DNA of 64,000 bases from an uncultured Bacteroidales bacterium (GTDB taxonomy: Bacteria; Bacteroidota; Bacteroidia; Bacteroidales; UBA932): positions 124,001 through 188,000 of the forward strand of contig CAKVAS010000004.1 in the NCBI GenBank assembly GCA_934725015.1. The letters run 5' to 3'. The first letter of the stretch is position 1; each line of letters opens with the position of its first letter. The position numbers were made by a program, and so were the translations under genes. Shown here piece after piece: positions 53,101 through 61,090 of this stretch. The notes under the pieces are model-generated. The model searched no databases and was not told the origin of the DNA. It was given only the letters and a program-made list of their open reading frames with translations.

Positions 53101-54264
53101 TGCAGTGCTTTCCTCCAGACCGTTCCGCCAGTCCATGAACAGCCAGACAAAGCCGCCTTTCTTGTTGCGGTCAAAGATTCCGCGCCCGTCCAGATAGCTC
53201 AGGGCATCGTCGGTCTGCATCTTGGCCACCTTCCAGAGGTCGCGTGCAGTCTCCAAGTCCCCCGTCTCCTTTGCATATTCCAGAAGCGCCACATTGAACA
53301 GCAGACTGTAGGTCAGGCAATATGAACCCACCTGCGGATGCGGTTCCGGACGCTCGAATACATTTGCCCAAAGCCTGCCGTCCGGCGACGAAAGCCCGGC
53401 CAGGAGATAGAGACAGCGCTTCGTGAGTCCGTGCTGCTTAAAGGAATGTGTGTTGGCGAGCGACTCCAAATATAGGTCGCCTATCCACAGCCTCTGGTCC
53501 CGTTTCGGGCCGTCCTCATAGACCGTCTGCATACATTCGGCTAAAGTCTTGACAGCAACGTCGTTAATCTGGCTTATGATTTCCGGTGTTCCTTCCGCAA
53601 GGCCTGTATGAAGCTCCCCGGCGGAACTTGTCGCCGTGAACCACACATCATCCAGCGCATAGTCAAAGTCCGGGGAGTCCGCCAGCCTTTCAATCTTCAT
53701 ATACCTTCCGGACAGCCTCCTCTCAATGGTGACCGGAGCCGTCACGTCGAAAATGGTTATCACCTCATCCTGCATCCATGCCCTGCTGAGCGTCCCCGGA
53801 AAAGGGTCGAGCGGCGTGTTCATCTCCGCCGGCAGTTCCGAGAAGCTGCATCTGAGACGCACAGGCCCGTCCTGAACCCTGCTCAGTGTCCTGAACCGCA
53901 GCGTGAAATGTCCCGTCAGATGCCGTCCGAAGTCCAGGGTGAAGCTGTCGAAATTCTTGAACGACTTGTCGCAGACTTCGGAGATCTCGCCGCATTTCTC
54001 CATTCTCCATCCCTGAAACGCCCCGTTGTCTTCGACCGCCTTCACGAGACATACCGGCTTCACGACCGTTTCCGTCAGTTCCGGCTTCTCCTCCTCCGCA
54101 ATCCTGAGCCATTCCGCACGCCGCTCCCCATAGACATCGTCCGTGGCGGCAGTGTCGGTTTCCTGCGCCTCCGCCGAAAAGCCAAAGGTTGCCGCGTTCA
54201 GAATGAAAAGGTTCAGAATGAGAAGAATATGCCGCATGGTTTTGAATGTATGGGAATGTTTCAT
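50170..54264 (-). CDS. GH78-like/GH3 fusion glycosidase
   Basis: 1364 residues with a signal peptide. The N-terminal half is alpha-L-rhamnosidase-like: a beta-sandwich (residues 60-220) and an (alpha/alpha)6 barrel with EDGPKRDQRLWIGD (near 249) and GADTFWEVYDP (near 524). The general acid Glu of GH78 is Asp in DGPKRD. The C-terminal half (about 590-1364) is a GH3 with KHFAANNQET, the nucleophile in GMVMTDW (Asp840) and a C-terminal fibronectin-III-like domain. The GH3 probably removes beta-linked glucose from oligosaccharides. The fusion is uncommon; the GH78-like half may act, or bind, on a different linkage. Confidence 0.85.
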   Translation of the reverse strand: MKHSHTFKTMRHILLILNLFILNAATFGFSAEAQETDTAATDDVYGERRAEWLRIAEEEKPELTETVVKPVCLVKAVEDNGAFQGWRMEKCGEISEVCDKSFKNFDSFTLDFGRHLTGHFTLRFRTLSRVQDGPVRLRCSFSELPAEMNTPLDPFPGTLSRAWMQDEVITIFDVTAPVTIERRLSGRYMKIERLADSPDFDYALDDVWFTATSSAGELHTGLAEGTPEIISQINDVAVKTLAECMQTVYEDGPKRDQRLWIGDLYLESLANTHSFKQHGLTKRCLYLLAGLSSPDGRLWANVFERPEPHPQVGSYCLTYSLLFNVALLEYAKETGDLETARDLWKVAKMQTDDALSYLDGRGIFDRNKKGGFVWLFMDWRNGLEESTAMQGLTAFALDKTYELAELVGEEKAVTAYPATARKMRTAARKHLYDKELGLYVSGPDRQVSWISQVWAVIGGIARPEEGRGLLERVALCGKAVRIGSPYGNHYLVEAMIASGMKDEARDFVIDYWGGMVRKGADTFWEVYDPEDDRLSPYRFSPLNSACHAWSCTPVYFIHKYPEIFQCGGERASDGASASGSPLSEDDGTRIKLRHDNIGGIVAVMTLAEKARLLNGASAGTLHGLDYVANASGAVPGAAGPTAEFPQYGIPQTIMADGPAGLRISPVREGDAREYWCTAFPVGSALAASWNTGLVRKMCRAMGEEAYANGVDVLLGPSMNIMRNPLCGRNFEYMSEDPVLGGFIAAAYVNGIQDSGVGACLKHFAANNQETNRDGNDVIASEKTLQDIYYRTFGVALRHCSPLTVMTSYNKINGTFCCESSALLEGVLRKQLGFKGMVMTDWIGRRNTAAQVLAGNDLIMPGSQEQIDDIIRSVSTGELPVSAVNRNAERILEYVTATPSFRKAAGEGCGDFGNGEYDAEAHEDAAREMASEAMVLLRNNGALPFKVEAERNGEFRTGKQATPLRLALYGLRSYDLIAGGTGSGHVNCREVSQIDKALESRGFAVDAPLRELYRTHLANEWSRIRGSSAWVLLDFGHPMIPEMPLEAVTVSARCAETDAAVVTIGRSAGEASDRSLDGHYRLSTEEISALHEICDCYHSQGKPVVAVLNVDGAMEMNGWESLPDAVLLAWLPGQEGGEAVADILCGRVNPSGRLPFSLTRSYWDNASARDFPAYTAAVPQPYMGFQETWTPSRSGRNYDFTVYEEGTSVGYRRLLEKGIPAACPFGFGLSYTTFSCGDFHIRKVSGKEAASGKNPELSGQAQDNAALPCIEVSCTVTNTGKTAGKEVVQLYATAPDGKFRELKAFHKTSLLNPGESETVRLRLTPDDLASYDETAGLRKVTRGKWTFSLCTDAETVRQRGTTIIK

Positions 54265-54281
54265 AATGAAGTGTGTTTCAT

Positions 54282-54317
54282 TGAGGTGTATTTATTGAAC
54301 TGAGGTGTATTTATTGA
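54282..54317 (-). repeat. Two tandem 17-bp repeats
   Basis: TGAGGTGTATTTATTGA at 54282-54298 and 54301-54317 (19-bp period) in the gap between the lipoprotein B and GH78/GH3 genes. Confidence 0.7.
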
Positions 54318-54336
54318 GGAGTATGCGCCTTCGGGA

Positions 54337-55656
54337 TTATTCCGCCGCTTGGGTGATATGAATTTGAAACATTTGGAGTGAGCCCATGGCGAACCAGTCA
54401 TTTCCCCAAAGATTTAATGTCACGTCATTGTTTCCGAAAGGAGAATCAAAGAATATGTTTATGTCGGCTTTTCTTTCCTCTCCGGTCGTATTGTCTTGAT
54501 ATGATATGAGATATTGATTTGTTCCCGTAAGACTTGCGGAAACCCAGTCACCCGTACTTTCAATCCTGCACCATCCTCTTTGCTCGACCGTAGCCTCGGT
54601 GTTGTTGATTGCTATATGGTAGCTGTCACTCTGAACCGTTCCCGATGTTGACGGAACACTTCGCGAAATTGTGCAGGTCTGGTTGGTTCCCCATTCTGTC
54701 CAGATCCAGAACCTTGGCACTACGCTTACACTCCTTGTCCCCTTATCCAAATTCAGATAAAAAGTATAAAGCTGTCCATCCTCCCAAGTCTTAGTTGCCG
54801 AAGAATCAAAGATATATGCCGCTCCTGCATTCGTATAGACCGTAATCACGAATCCTTCTGTCGTTGCGGGAACAATCGGCAGATAGACTGCGGCCGCATT
54901 TTCCTTTCCCGTCCGTCCTTCAAGCGGCCAGGCCTCCGAGAGAGCCACGCGGACGCTCGACCCGCAAGTCCCTCCGACAGTTGCGGCATCTCCTGCAAGG
55001 TCATAGTCATACTCAGTCGCGGAAATGTTCGCCCCGGCGCTCTTAGTTTCAAGCTTCACCGCAGTCACGCTTTCAGCCGCCCTCTTGCCAGAATCCGAGT
55101 AAATCACCGTGCGCACCACTGCGCCTGTCATCTTCAGCCTCGGCTCGATGCTTGCCGCGCCCACGCTTATGTCCGTCGATTCCGCCGAAACAAACCTGAA
55201 ATTCTCTGAACTTCCGGCTCTTGCCTGTGTCAGTTCCGCAGGGAAACTGAAGCGGTGAACCGTCCCCTTGCCGGCTCCGGCAATGTAAGGATAGACGAAA
55301 TATGCGCTCGTCGCCTTTTCCGGAACGCTTGCCGTGAACGTCGCTCCCTTGTCGGCCGCGATGCTGATGCCGGTGCTGTGAACCGATGCCCATGTGTTGT
55401 CGCCGGTTCCTGCGATTATTCCGAGCTTTTCCGCGTCGGTGCTTTCCCAGCTCATGCCTTCTCCGTCGGAGAACACGGCCTTGCTTGCGGGTGACTGCGC
55501 GGAGCCGTTGCCCTCGGCGATGAAGCCGGAAACGTCCGCGAGATTTCCCGGAACGCTGACCATGATTTCCCTTGTCCGAACCGGAGCGTCAATTCCCTCC
55601 GTGCAGGCAGTCGCGATTACTGCCATAAAAACTGATGTCAAAAATGCCTTTTTCAT
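54337..55656 (-). CDS. Fimbrillin-like lipoprotein, copy B
   Basis: 439 residues. Lipoprotein signal VFMAVIATAC and the SKAVFSDGEGMSWES motif, matching SKATWTDGEGLQW in copy A. A beta-rich body follows, with a C-terminal ITQAAE like the BACON-type ends. It has no long G tract. It lies between pepB upstream and the GH78/GH3 gene downstream on the same strand, so it is part of a three-gene operon. It probably is a surface glycan-binding or adhesin-like protein. Confidence 0.75.
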   Translation of the reverse strand: MKKAFLTSVFMAVIATACTEGIDAPVRTREIMVSVPGNLADVSGFIAEGNGSAQSPASKAVFSDGEGMSWESTDAEKLGIIAGTGDNTWASVHSTGISIAADKGATFTASVPEKATSAYFVYPYIAGAGKGTVHRFSFPAELTQARAGSSENFRFVSAESTDISVGAASIEPRLKMTGAVVRTVIYSDSGKRAAESVTAVKLETKSAGANISATEYDYDLAGDAATVGGTCGSSVRVALSEAWPLEGRTGKENAAAVYLPIVPATTEGFVITVYTNAGAAYIFDSSATKTWEDGQLYTFYLNLDKGTRSVSVVPRFWIWTEWGTNQTCTISRSVPSTSGTVQSDSYHIAINNTEATVEQRGWCRIESTGDWVSASLTGTNQYLISYQDNTTGEERKADINIFFDSPFGNNDVTLNLWGNDWFAMGSLQMFQIHITQAAE

Positions 55657-55676
55657 AATGCAAAAGTCTTAACTGG

Positions 55677-55832
55677 TTATTCCCAGGTGCTGTCATAGGA
55701 CGAGCTGTCCTGACCGATGATGAAGTTCTTCGCGCCATTCGACGCGTCGTTCCCGAATGATGTGGCGAACCCTGACTCAAGTGCCAGTTCGACCTTCACG
55801 ACTGATGGTGATGTGTAAGTTTTGGTATGCAT
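55677..55832 (-). CDS. Small peptide with SPxV...ESGFA motif, copy B
   Basis: 51 residues, no signal peptide. Y-T-S-P-S-V, then ESGFATS, GNDAS, and a tail YDSTWE, aligning with copy A over most of its length. The stop is 20 bp before the lipoprotein B start. Its leader holds a 25-bp perfect tandem repeat. The same peptide-lipoprotein order as in copy A suggests a conserved two-gene module. Confidence 0.7.
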   Translation of the reverse strand: MHTKTYTSPSVVKVELALESGFATSFGNDASNGAKNFIIGQDSSSYDSTWE

Positions 55833-55850
55833 ATCGTTATTATTTTGTGT

Positions 55851-55900
55851 TGTCTCATGTGTTTCGGGCAAGCCCTGTCTCATGTGTTTCGGGCAAGCCC
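55851..55900 (-). repeat. Two perfect 25-bp tandem repeats in the pepB leader
   Basis: Both units read TGTCTCATGTGTTTCGGGCA followed by AGCCC (plus strand), and each contains the palindrome GGGCAAGCCC/GGGCTTGCCC-like arm. They lie between the pepB -7 element and its start codon. Confidence 0.85.
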
Positions 55901-55931
55901 TTGACACCGTGCCTTATTTCAGAATACTCCG

Positions 55932-55939
55932 CAAACATA
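55932..55939 (-). promoter_or_regulatory. -7 element of the pepB operon
   Basis: TATGTTTG on the minus strand, with no TTTG at -33, as at susC; activation by a regulator is likely. The leader is about 95 nt. Confidence 0.55.
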
Positions 55940-56132
55940 GGGCTTTCGGGCATAATATGGAATGCCGGAAAATATAAAGTAGGGCAGATGCTATGCCTTT
56001 TGAAGATAAATGGTTGATATATATTTATTTATACAAAATTCTCCTGCGATGAAAGTAAATGCCCGAAAATCCTCTGTGTAAAATGATACGCCTTACTTTT
56101 GTGTTTATGCAAGTTGTTGAGAGTCAATGGTG

Positions 56133-56147
56133 TGAGTTTTTGTGAGT
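56133..56147 (+). promoter_or_regulatory. Candidate PUL operator, susC copy
   Basis: TGAGTTTTTGTGAGT, identical to 46721-46735. Its end is 43 bp before the susC -7 element, against 32 bp at GH16: a difference of about one helical turn. Confidence 0.6.
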
Positions 56148-56190
56148 TTACTTTCTCAGAAAATGTGGCTGCGTGTGAACATGAAAATAC

Positions 56191-56198
56191 TACTTTTG
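56191..56198 (+). promoter_or_regulatory. -7 element of the susC operon
   Basis: TACTTTTG with no matching -33 box, 65 bp before the ATG. Confidence 0.6.
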
Positions 56199-56263
56199 CA
56201 GACCGTCTTTTCAGAATGGACGGGCCGACACATGAAATACGAACGCTAAAACGCAGGATATAA

Positions 56264-59200
56264 ATGAAAAAGTCTGTACTTGCATTCAGCATAATTCTGC
56301 TGATTTTCACTTGGGGGGGGGTACATAATGACGCCTTAGCCCAGAACATCACGATAAGGGGCCGGGTCACCGATGCCACCACAAAACTGCCGATTGACTA
56401 TGCGGCTGTAGTGGCGAAGGGAGCGAACCTCGCCGAGATGACGGACGCGGACGGCGCCTACGAGATCAGGGTTGCTCCGGGAACGACGCTCGAATATTCC
56501 TGTCTCGGCTACATCTCAAAGACAATCAAGGTCACAGAAGGGGGAGTGCAGAACGTCGTCCTCGAAACCGACGCAATTTCGCTTGACGCCGTCGTGGCAA
56601 TCGGCTACGGCACCACCAAGCGAAGCGATGTCACGGGAGCAGTGTCGTCAGTCACGGCGGACGAACTGAAGGTCGCCCCCGTCGCATCCGTCGATCAGGC
56701 CATGCAGGGACGTGTCGCGGGAGTCACCGTGAACGCCCAGTCCGGACAGCCGGGACAGGCCGCGCAGGTGCGCATCAGGGGAATAGGCACGGTGAACAAC
56801 TCCTCTCCTATATATGTGGTTGACGGGGTCATCACCGAGGACATATCCTTCCTCAACTCCGCCGACGTCGCGTCCATGGAGATCCTCAAGGACGCATCCT
56901 CCGCCGCGATTTACGGCTCGCGCGGAGCAAACGGAGTCATAATAATCACCACCAAGAGCGGAGCGGAAGGCAAGGTCAAGGTATCCTTCGACTGCTACGG
57001 CGGCGTCCAGAACATCTGGCGCACGCTCGACCTGATGAAGAGGGACGAATATGTCGAGACCATGGTGAAAATCGGGAACTCCGACGCCGAGCGCAAGGAA
57101 CTCAAGCGCGGATTTACGAACTGGCTGAGCACCTATCGCCTCGGCCGCGACTACTACGCCACTCCTGAGACCTTCAGCTACGAGACGCAGGAAACCGACT
57201 GGCAGTCCGAGGTCCAGCACAAGAACGCCGCTATCCAGAACTATCACATATCCCTCGACGGCGGAACGGACAAAATCAAGTATTCTCTCTCCGCAGGCTA
57301 TTTCGCGCAGGACGGAACCATAAAGGAATCGTTCTACAACCGTCTCACTCTCAGGACGAACGCATCCTACGAAATAACGAAGTGGCTCAAGCTCGGCACC
57401 AACCTTTCCTACATCACCTCGAAGTCCCGCGCCCTCGGCAACAACGCCCAGTACAACGGCGTGCTCTTTCAGGCAATTTCCATGGCCCCGTGGGACCCTA
57501 CCCACTATCCGGAGGGAACGCTCTCCAAGTCCGGCGAGGACATAAGCGGAAAGATTGCCGCCTCGACGAACTACACCAATGTCTATAACCCGTTCACCCA
57601 GCTTGAGACCTCGCATCCGGACAACTCCGACGAGCGCCTTCTCGCCAACGGCTACCTCGAAATCAAGCCATGGGAGTGGCTCACCTTCAAGTCCAGCGTC
57701 AGCATGAACCGCTACGGCTGGCAGAACCGCAGCTACCGCGAGAAATACCACTTCTCCGACTACGACACCAATGCCAAGAACTCCGTTTCGGCGAGTCTCG
57801 GACGCAGCACCGAGATGTTCTACGAGAACACCCTCACTTTCGCGAAAAAGTTCGCGGGCAAGCATGACGTCTCCGTGATGGTCGGGCAGACGACGGAGGA
57901 GTACAACTACTACTCCCTCTCGGGCGGAGGCTCGACCCTGCTCGTGACCGACCCTAACCGCTGGTACGTCTCCAACACCACCGAGGACAAGAACGCCAGC
58001 GACGCAGTTTCGAGGACAAGGAGGCTCTCATTCCTCGGCCGCTTCTTCTATGGCTACGACAACCGCTACCTGCTCACCGCGAACTTCCGCGCCGACGGCT
58101 CGTCCAAGTTCCCGAACAACACCTGGGGCTACTTCCCGTCAGTCGCACTCGCATGGCGGGTCTCTCAGGAGCACTTTATGGAGAACAGCAAGGATGTGGT
58201 GGATAATCTCAAGGTCCGTCTGAGCTGGGGACAGATAGGAAACGACAAAATCGGCGACGGGGCGTTCACCCAGTCCATCATGCAGGGCCTTACATTCGTC
58301 AGCTACCCTTTCGGCGACACCACGGGCGACTGGTCCACGGCATACGTTCCCGGGGCGGCGGTCACTACATACGTGAACACCGGCGGCAAGTGGGAATACA
58401 CCGAGCAGATTAACCTCGGAGTCGATTTCGGCTTCTGGAACAGCAAGCTCTACGGAAACATCGACGCCTACATCCGCAACACCTACGATATGCTGCTTTC
58501 AGTGAAGGCTCCTGCAACAGTCGGAAATCTCTACTCCAGCACGATGAACGTCGGCACGGTGAGCAACAAGGGTCTCGAAATCACCCTCGGACACGCCAAC
58601 GCCGTCGGGGATTTCCGCTACGACATCAACGGCAACCTCTCGTTTGTCCGGAACCGCCTCACGCACCTCAACGGCGGCGAGAGAATCCAGGGAGGCTACA
58701 CCATGTGCGACGAGGGGCTTCCGCTCTTCTGCCTCTGGGGATGGGAATATGAAGGGATATACCAGTCCGACGATGAGGTCCGGGAGCATCAGTTCGGCGC
58801 TTCCAACCTCACCGAACACGCCGGGGATGCCCGCTACAAGGACCAGAACGGCGACGGGATTATTGACACCAACGACATGGTGAACATCGGAAATCCGTTC
58901 CCGTGGCTCTCCTACGGTCTCAATTTCACTATGAACTGGAAAGGCTTTGACTTCTCGATGTTCCTTCAGGGAGTCTATGGCAGCAAGATTTACAACGCCC
59001 TCCGCCGTCAGACCGAAGGCGACGGACGGCAGGCCACGCTGAGCACCGCGATGCGCAATGTGTGGACCCCGACATCGGCCGACGGCATAATCCCGAATCC
59101 TTCCGGGTCTTCAAGGAACTATGACGCAAACTCCCGCTTCGTCGAGGACGGCTCATATCTCCGTCTGAAGAACATCCAGCTCGGCTACACGATTCCGAAC

Positions 59201-59371
59201 CGTCTCACGCAGAAGTTCCACGTCTCCTCATGGCGATTCTATGTCTCCGCGAACAACCTGCTGACTTTCACCAAGTACAGCGGCTACGACCCGGAGGTCG
59301 GCGGCGGGGTCGATTGGGGAAACTACCCGCAGTCGCGCACGATACTTTTCGGAACATCACTTAATTTCTAA
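56264..59371 (+). CDS. susC: SusC/RagA TonB-linked outer membrane transporter
   Basis: 1035 residues. It imports oligosaccharides across the outer membrane with SusD as lid. A signal peptide, a carboxypeptidase-regulatory-like domain (ITIRGRVTDATTKLPIDYAAVVAKG), a plug (YVVDGVI, SMEILKDASSAAIYGSRGANGVIIITTKSG) and a long beta-barrel ending ILFGTSLNF are all present. A 9-G tract (56313-56321) lies in the signal peptide (TWGGVHN), in frame here. The susD gene follows by 7 bp. Substrate: probably beta-1,3-glucan oligosaccharides, from the neighbours. Confidence 0.95.
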   Translation: MKKSVLAFSIILLIFTWGGVHNDALAQNITIRGRVTDATTKLPIDYAAVVAKGANLAEMTDADGAYEIRVAPGTTLEYSCLGYISKTIKVTEGGVQNVVLETDAISLDAVVAIGYGTTKRSDVTGAVSSVTADELKVAPVASVDQAMQGRVAGVTVNAQSGQPGQAAQVRIRGIGTVNNSSPIYVVDGVITEDISFLNSADVASMEILKDASSAAIYGSRGANGVIIITTKSGAEGKVKVSFDCYGGVQNIWRTLDLMKRDEYVETMVKIGNSDAERKELKRGFTNWLSTYRLGRDYYATPETFSYETQETDWQSEVQHKNAAIQNYHISLDGGTDKIKYSLSAGYFAQDGTIKESFYNRLTLRTNASYEITKWLKLGTNLSYITSKSRALGNNAQYNGVLFQAISMAPWDPTHYPEGTLSKSGEDISGKIAASTNYTNVYNPFTQLETSHPDNSDERLLANGYLEIKPWEWLTFKSSVSMNRYGWQNRSYREKYHFSDYDTNAKNSVSASLGRSTEMFYENTLTFAKKFAGKHDVSVMVGQTTEEYNYYSLSGGGSTLLVTDPNRWYVSNTTEDKNASDAVSRTRRLSFLGRFFYGYDNRYLLTANFRADGSSKFPNNTWGYFPSVALAWRVSQEHFMENSKDVVDNLKVRLSWGQIGNDKIGDGAFTQSIMQGLTFVSYPFGDTTGDWSTAYVPGAAVTTYVNTGGKWEYTEQINLGVDFGFWNSKLYGNIDAYIRNTYDMLLSVKAPATVGNLYSSTMNVGTVSNKGLEITLGHANAVGDFRYDINGNLSFVRNRLTHLNGGERIQGGYTMCDEGLPLFCLWGWEYEGIYQSDDEVREHQFGASNLTEHAGDARYKDQNGDGIIDTNDMVNIGNPFPWLSYGLNFTMNWKGFDFSMFLQGVYGSKIYNALRRQTEGDGRQATLSTAMRNVWTPTSADGIIPNPSGSSRNYDANSRFVEDGSYLRLKNIQLGYTIPNRLTQKFHVSSWRFYVSANNLLTFTKYSGYDPEVGGGVDWGNYPQSRTILFGTSLNF

Positions 59372-59378
59372 GATATTT

Positions 59379-61007
59379 ATGAGACTCAGATATATAATAT
59401 ATGTATTGGCTTCAGCCCTCTGCCTGACTTCCTGCAACAAGTGGCTTCAGGCGGAGCAGCCTAACGAATCGAAGCTCAGCGACTTCTTCATCACCAGAAG
59501 CGCGGCCGAACAGGCGGTGAACGGGTGCTATGTCCCGATGACATGGAACCTCGGCGGGACCTACTGCAACGAGTGGCTCATCGGGGACGTCGCCTCCGAC
59601 GACGCGATAAAGGGCGGCGAGTACCTGAAGGATATGCCGGACGCGTTCGACATCTGCAAGTTTCAGGTCGTTCCGAGCAACGGGCTTCTTGAGGCATTCT
59701 ACACCGCGCAGTTCATCGGCGTCGCCCGCTGCAACCAGGCCATCGCGTCAATCCGCGAGATGGCTCTTCCCGAGGACATGACCGAGGCTGACCGCAGCCG
59801 CTTCATAGCGGAGGCGCAGTTCATGAGGGCGTTCTACTATTTCCGTCTTGTGCGCCTCTTCGGAGGCGTTCCCTACACGACCGAGCCTATCCTTGACTCA
59901 CGCGACTGGAAAAAGCAGCGTGAAAGCGCTGACAGGATTTACGAACTCGTGATTTCCGACCTTGAGGCCGCCGAGCCCGTGCTTCCTCAGCGCGACGGCT
60001 ATGCGGCTTCCGAACTCGGGCGTGCTACGAAAGGCGCCGCCGACGCTCTCCTGATGAAGGTGAACCTCTACCGAAAGAACTACGGCGAAGTTCTCAAGTG
60101 GGGAAAGTCAATCATCGGTTCGGGAAAATATGACCTTGCGCCGGACTACTTCTCACAGTTCCTGCCGGAGAACGAATGGAACATCGAGTCCGTCTTTGAA
60201 ATAAACTATGTCGAGGACATGTACTCGGACTACGGTGGATTCGGATTCACTCGCGGAACGTTCACCACGGTGATGATGCGCCCGCGTTCCGCCAAGGTCG
60301 GGGGAGTGTCCGGCTGGGGATATGACCGTCCGACATGGGACCTGTACGCCGAATATGAGGCCGGTGACCCTCGCCGCGACTGGACTATTCTGGAGCAGCT
60401 CCCGTCCGAGGTGGAGAACGAGACCGCCGAGGCCCATTATGCCAACTGCTTCTATAACAGGAAGTACCAGCAGGAACAGTACCCTGCATCCGCAGAGGCG
60501 ACGGCAAAGGGGCTGCGCTACGATTTTCCCGAACTGGGGCATCCGTCCCGCGCCGGGCTGAACTGGAAGGAAATCCGCTATGCCGACGTGCTCCTGATGT
60601 ATGCCGAGGCGGCGATTGAGAGCGGGGTCGAACTTGACGTTGCGAAGACATACATCAACGACGTGCGTCATCGTGCCAGCGCCTCGCTCCCGGAGGTTGA
60701 GGCGACCCGCGAGGCTCTGCGGCACGAGCGCCGCGTGGAGCTTGCGATGGAGGGGCACCGCTGGTTCGACCTCTGCCGCTGGGGCGTCGCCAAGGAGACG
60801 ATGAACGCCTACCGCGAGAAGTTCAGGATTGCGAACTGGAACGCGCTCAAGGCCGAATACCCGTTCATCAGCGGCATCGACTCCGGCAAGTTCGAGCTGC
60901 TTGACGGCGACGACATGAACGAGTTCAAGGACTGCCACTATCTGATGCCTATCCCGCAGGAGGAAGTCCGTCTCGCCGGCCTGACTCAGAACGAGGGGTA
61001 CAATTGA
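59379..61007 (+). CDS. susD: SusD/RagB glycan-binding lipoprotein
   Basis: 542 residues. It captures glycan at the cell surface and forms the lid of SusC. Lipoprotein signal YVLASALCLTSC, then the RagB/SusD body: AEAQFMRAFYYFRLVRLFGGVPY (TPR-like), KVNLYRKNYGEVLKWGKSI, EIRYADVLLMYAEAAIESG (here EIRYADVLLMYAEA) and ALRHERRVELAMEGHRWFDLCRWG, ending PQEEVRLAG. Co-transcribed with susC. Confidence 0.95.
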   Translation: MRLRYIIYVLASALCLTSCNKWLQAEQPNESKLSDFFITRSAAEQAVNGCYVPMTWNLGGTYCNEWLIGDVASDDAIKGGEYLKDMPDAFDICKFQVVPSNGLLEAFYTAQFIGVARCNQAIASIREMALPEDMTEADRSRFIAEAQFMRAFYYFRLVRLFGGVPYTTEPILDSRDWKKQRESADRIYELVISDLEAAEPVLPQRDGYAASELGRATKGAADALLMKVNLYRKNYGEVLKWGKSIIGSGKYDLAPDYFSQFLPENEWNIESVFEINYVEDMYSDYGGFGFTRGTFTTVMMRPRSAKVGGVSGWGYDRPTWDLYAEYEAGDPRRDWTILEQLPSEVENETAEAHYANCFYNRKYQQEQYPASAEATAKGLRYDFPELGHPSRAGLNWKEIRYADVLLMYAEAAIESGVELDVAKTYINDVRHRASASLPEVEATREALRHERRVELAMEGHRWFDLCRWGVAKETMNAYREKFRIANWNALKAEYPFISGIDSGKFELLDGDDMNEFKDCHYLMPIPQEEVRLAGLTQNEGYN

Positions 61008-61090
61008 TTCCCGAATTTCGTCCGGCAATGCCGGAGCGGACATCTGAAACGTTTGAAAAACAAATATAAACCACTTAAAAACACAGTTTT

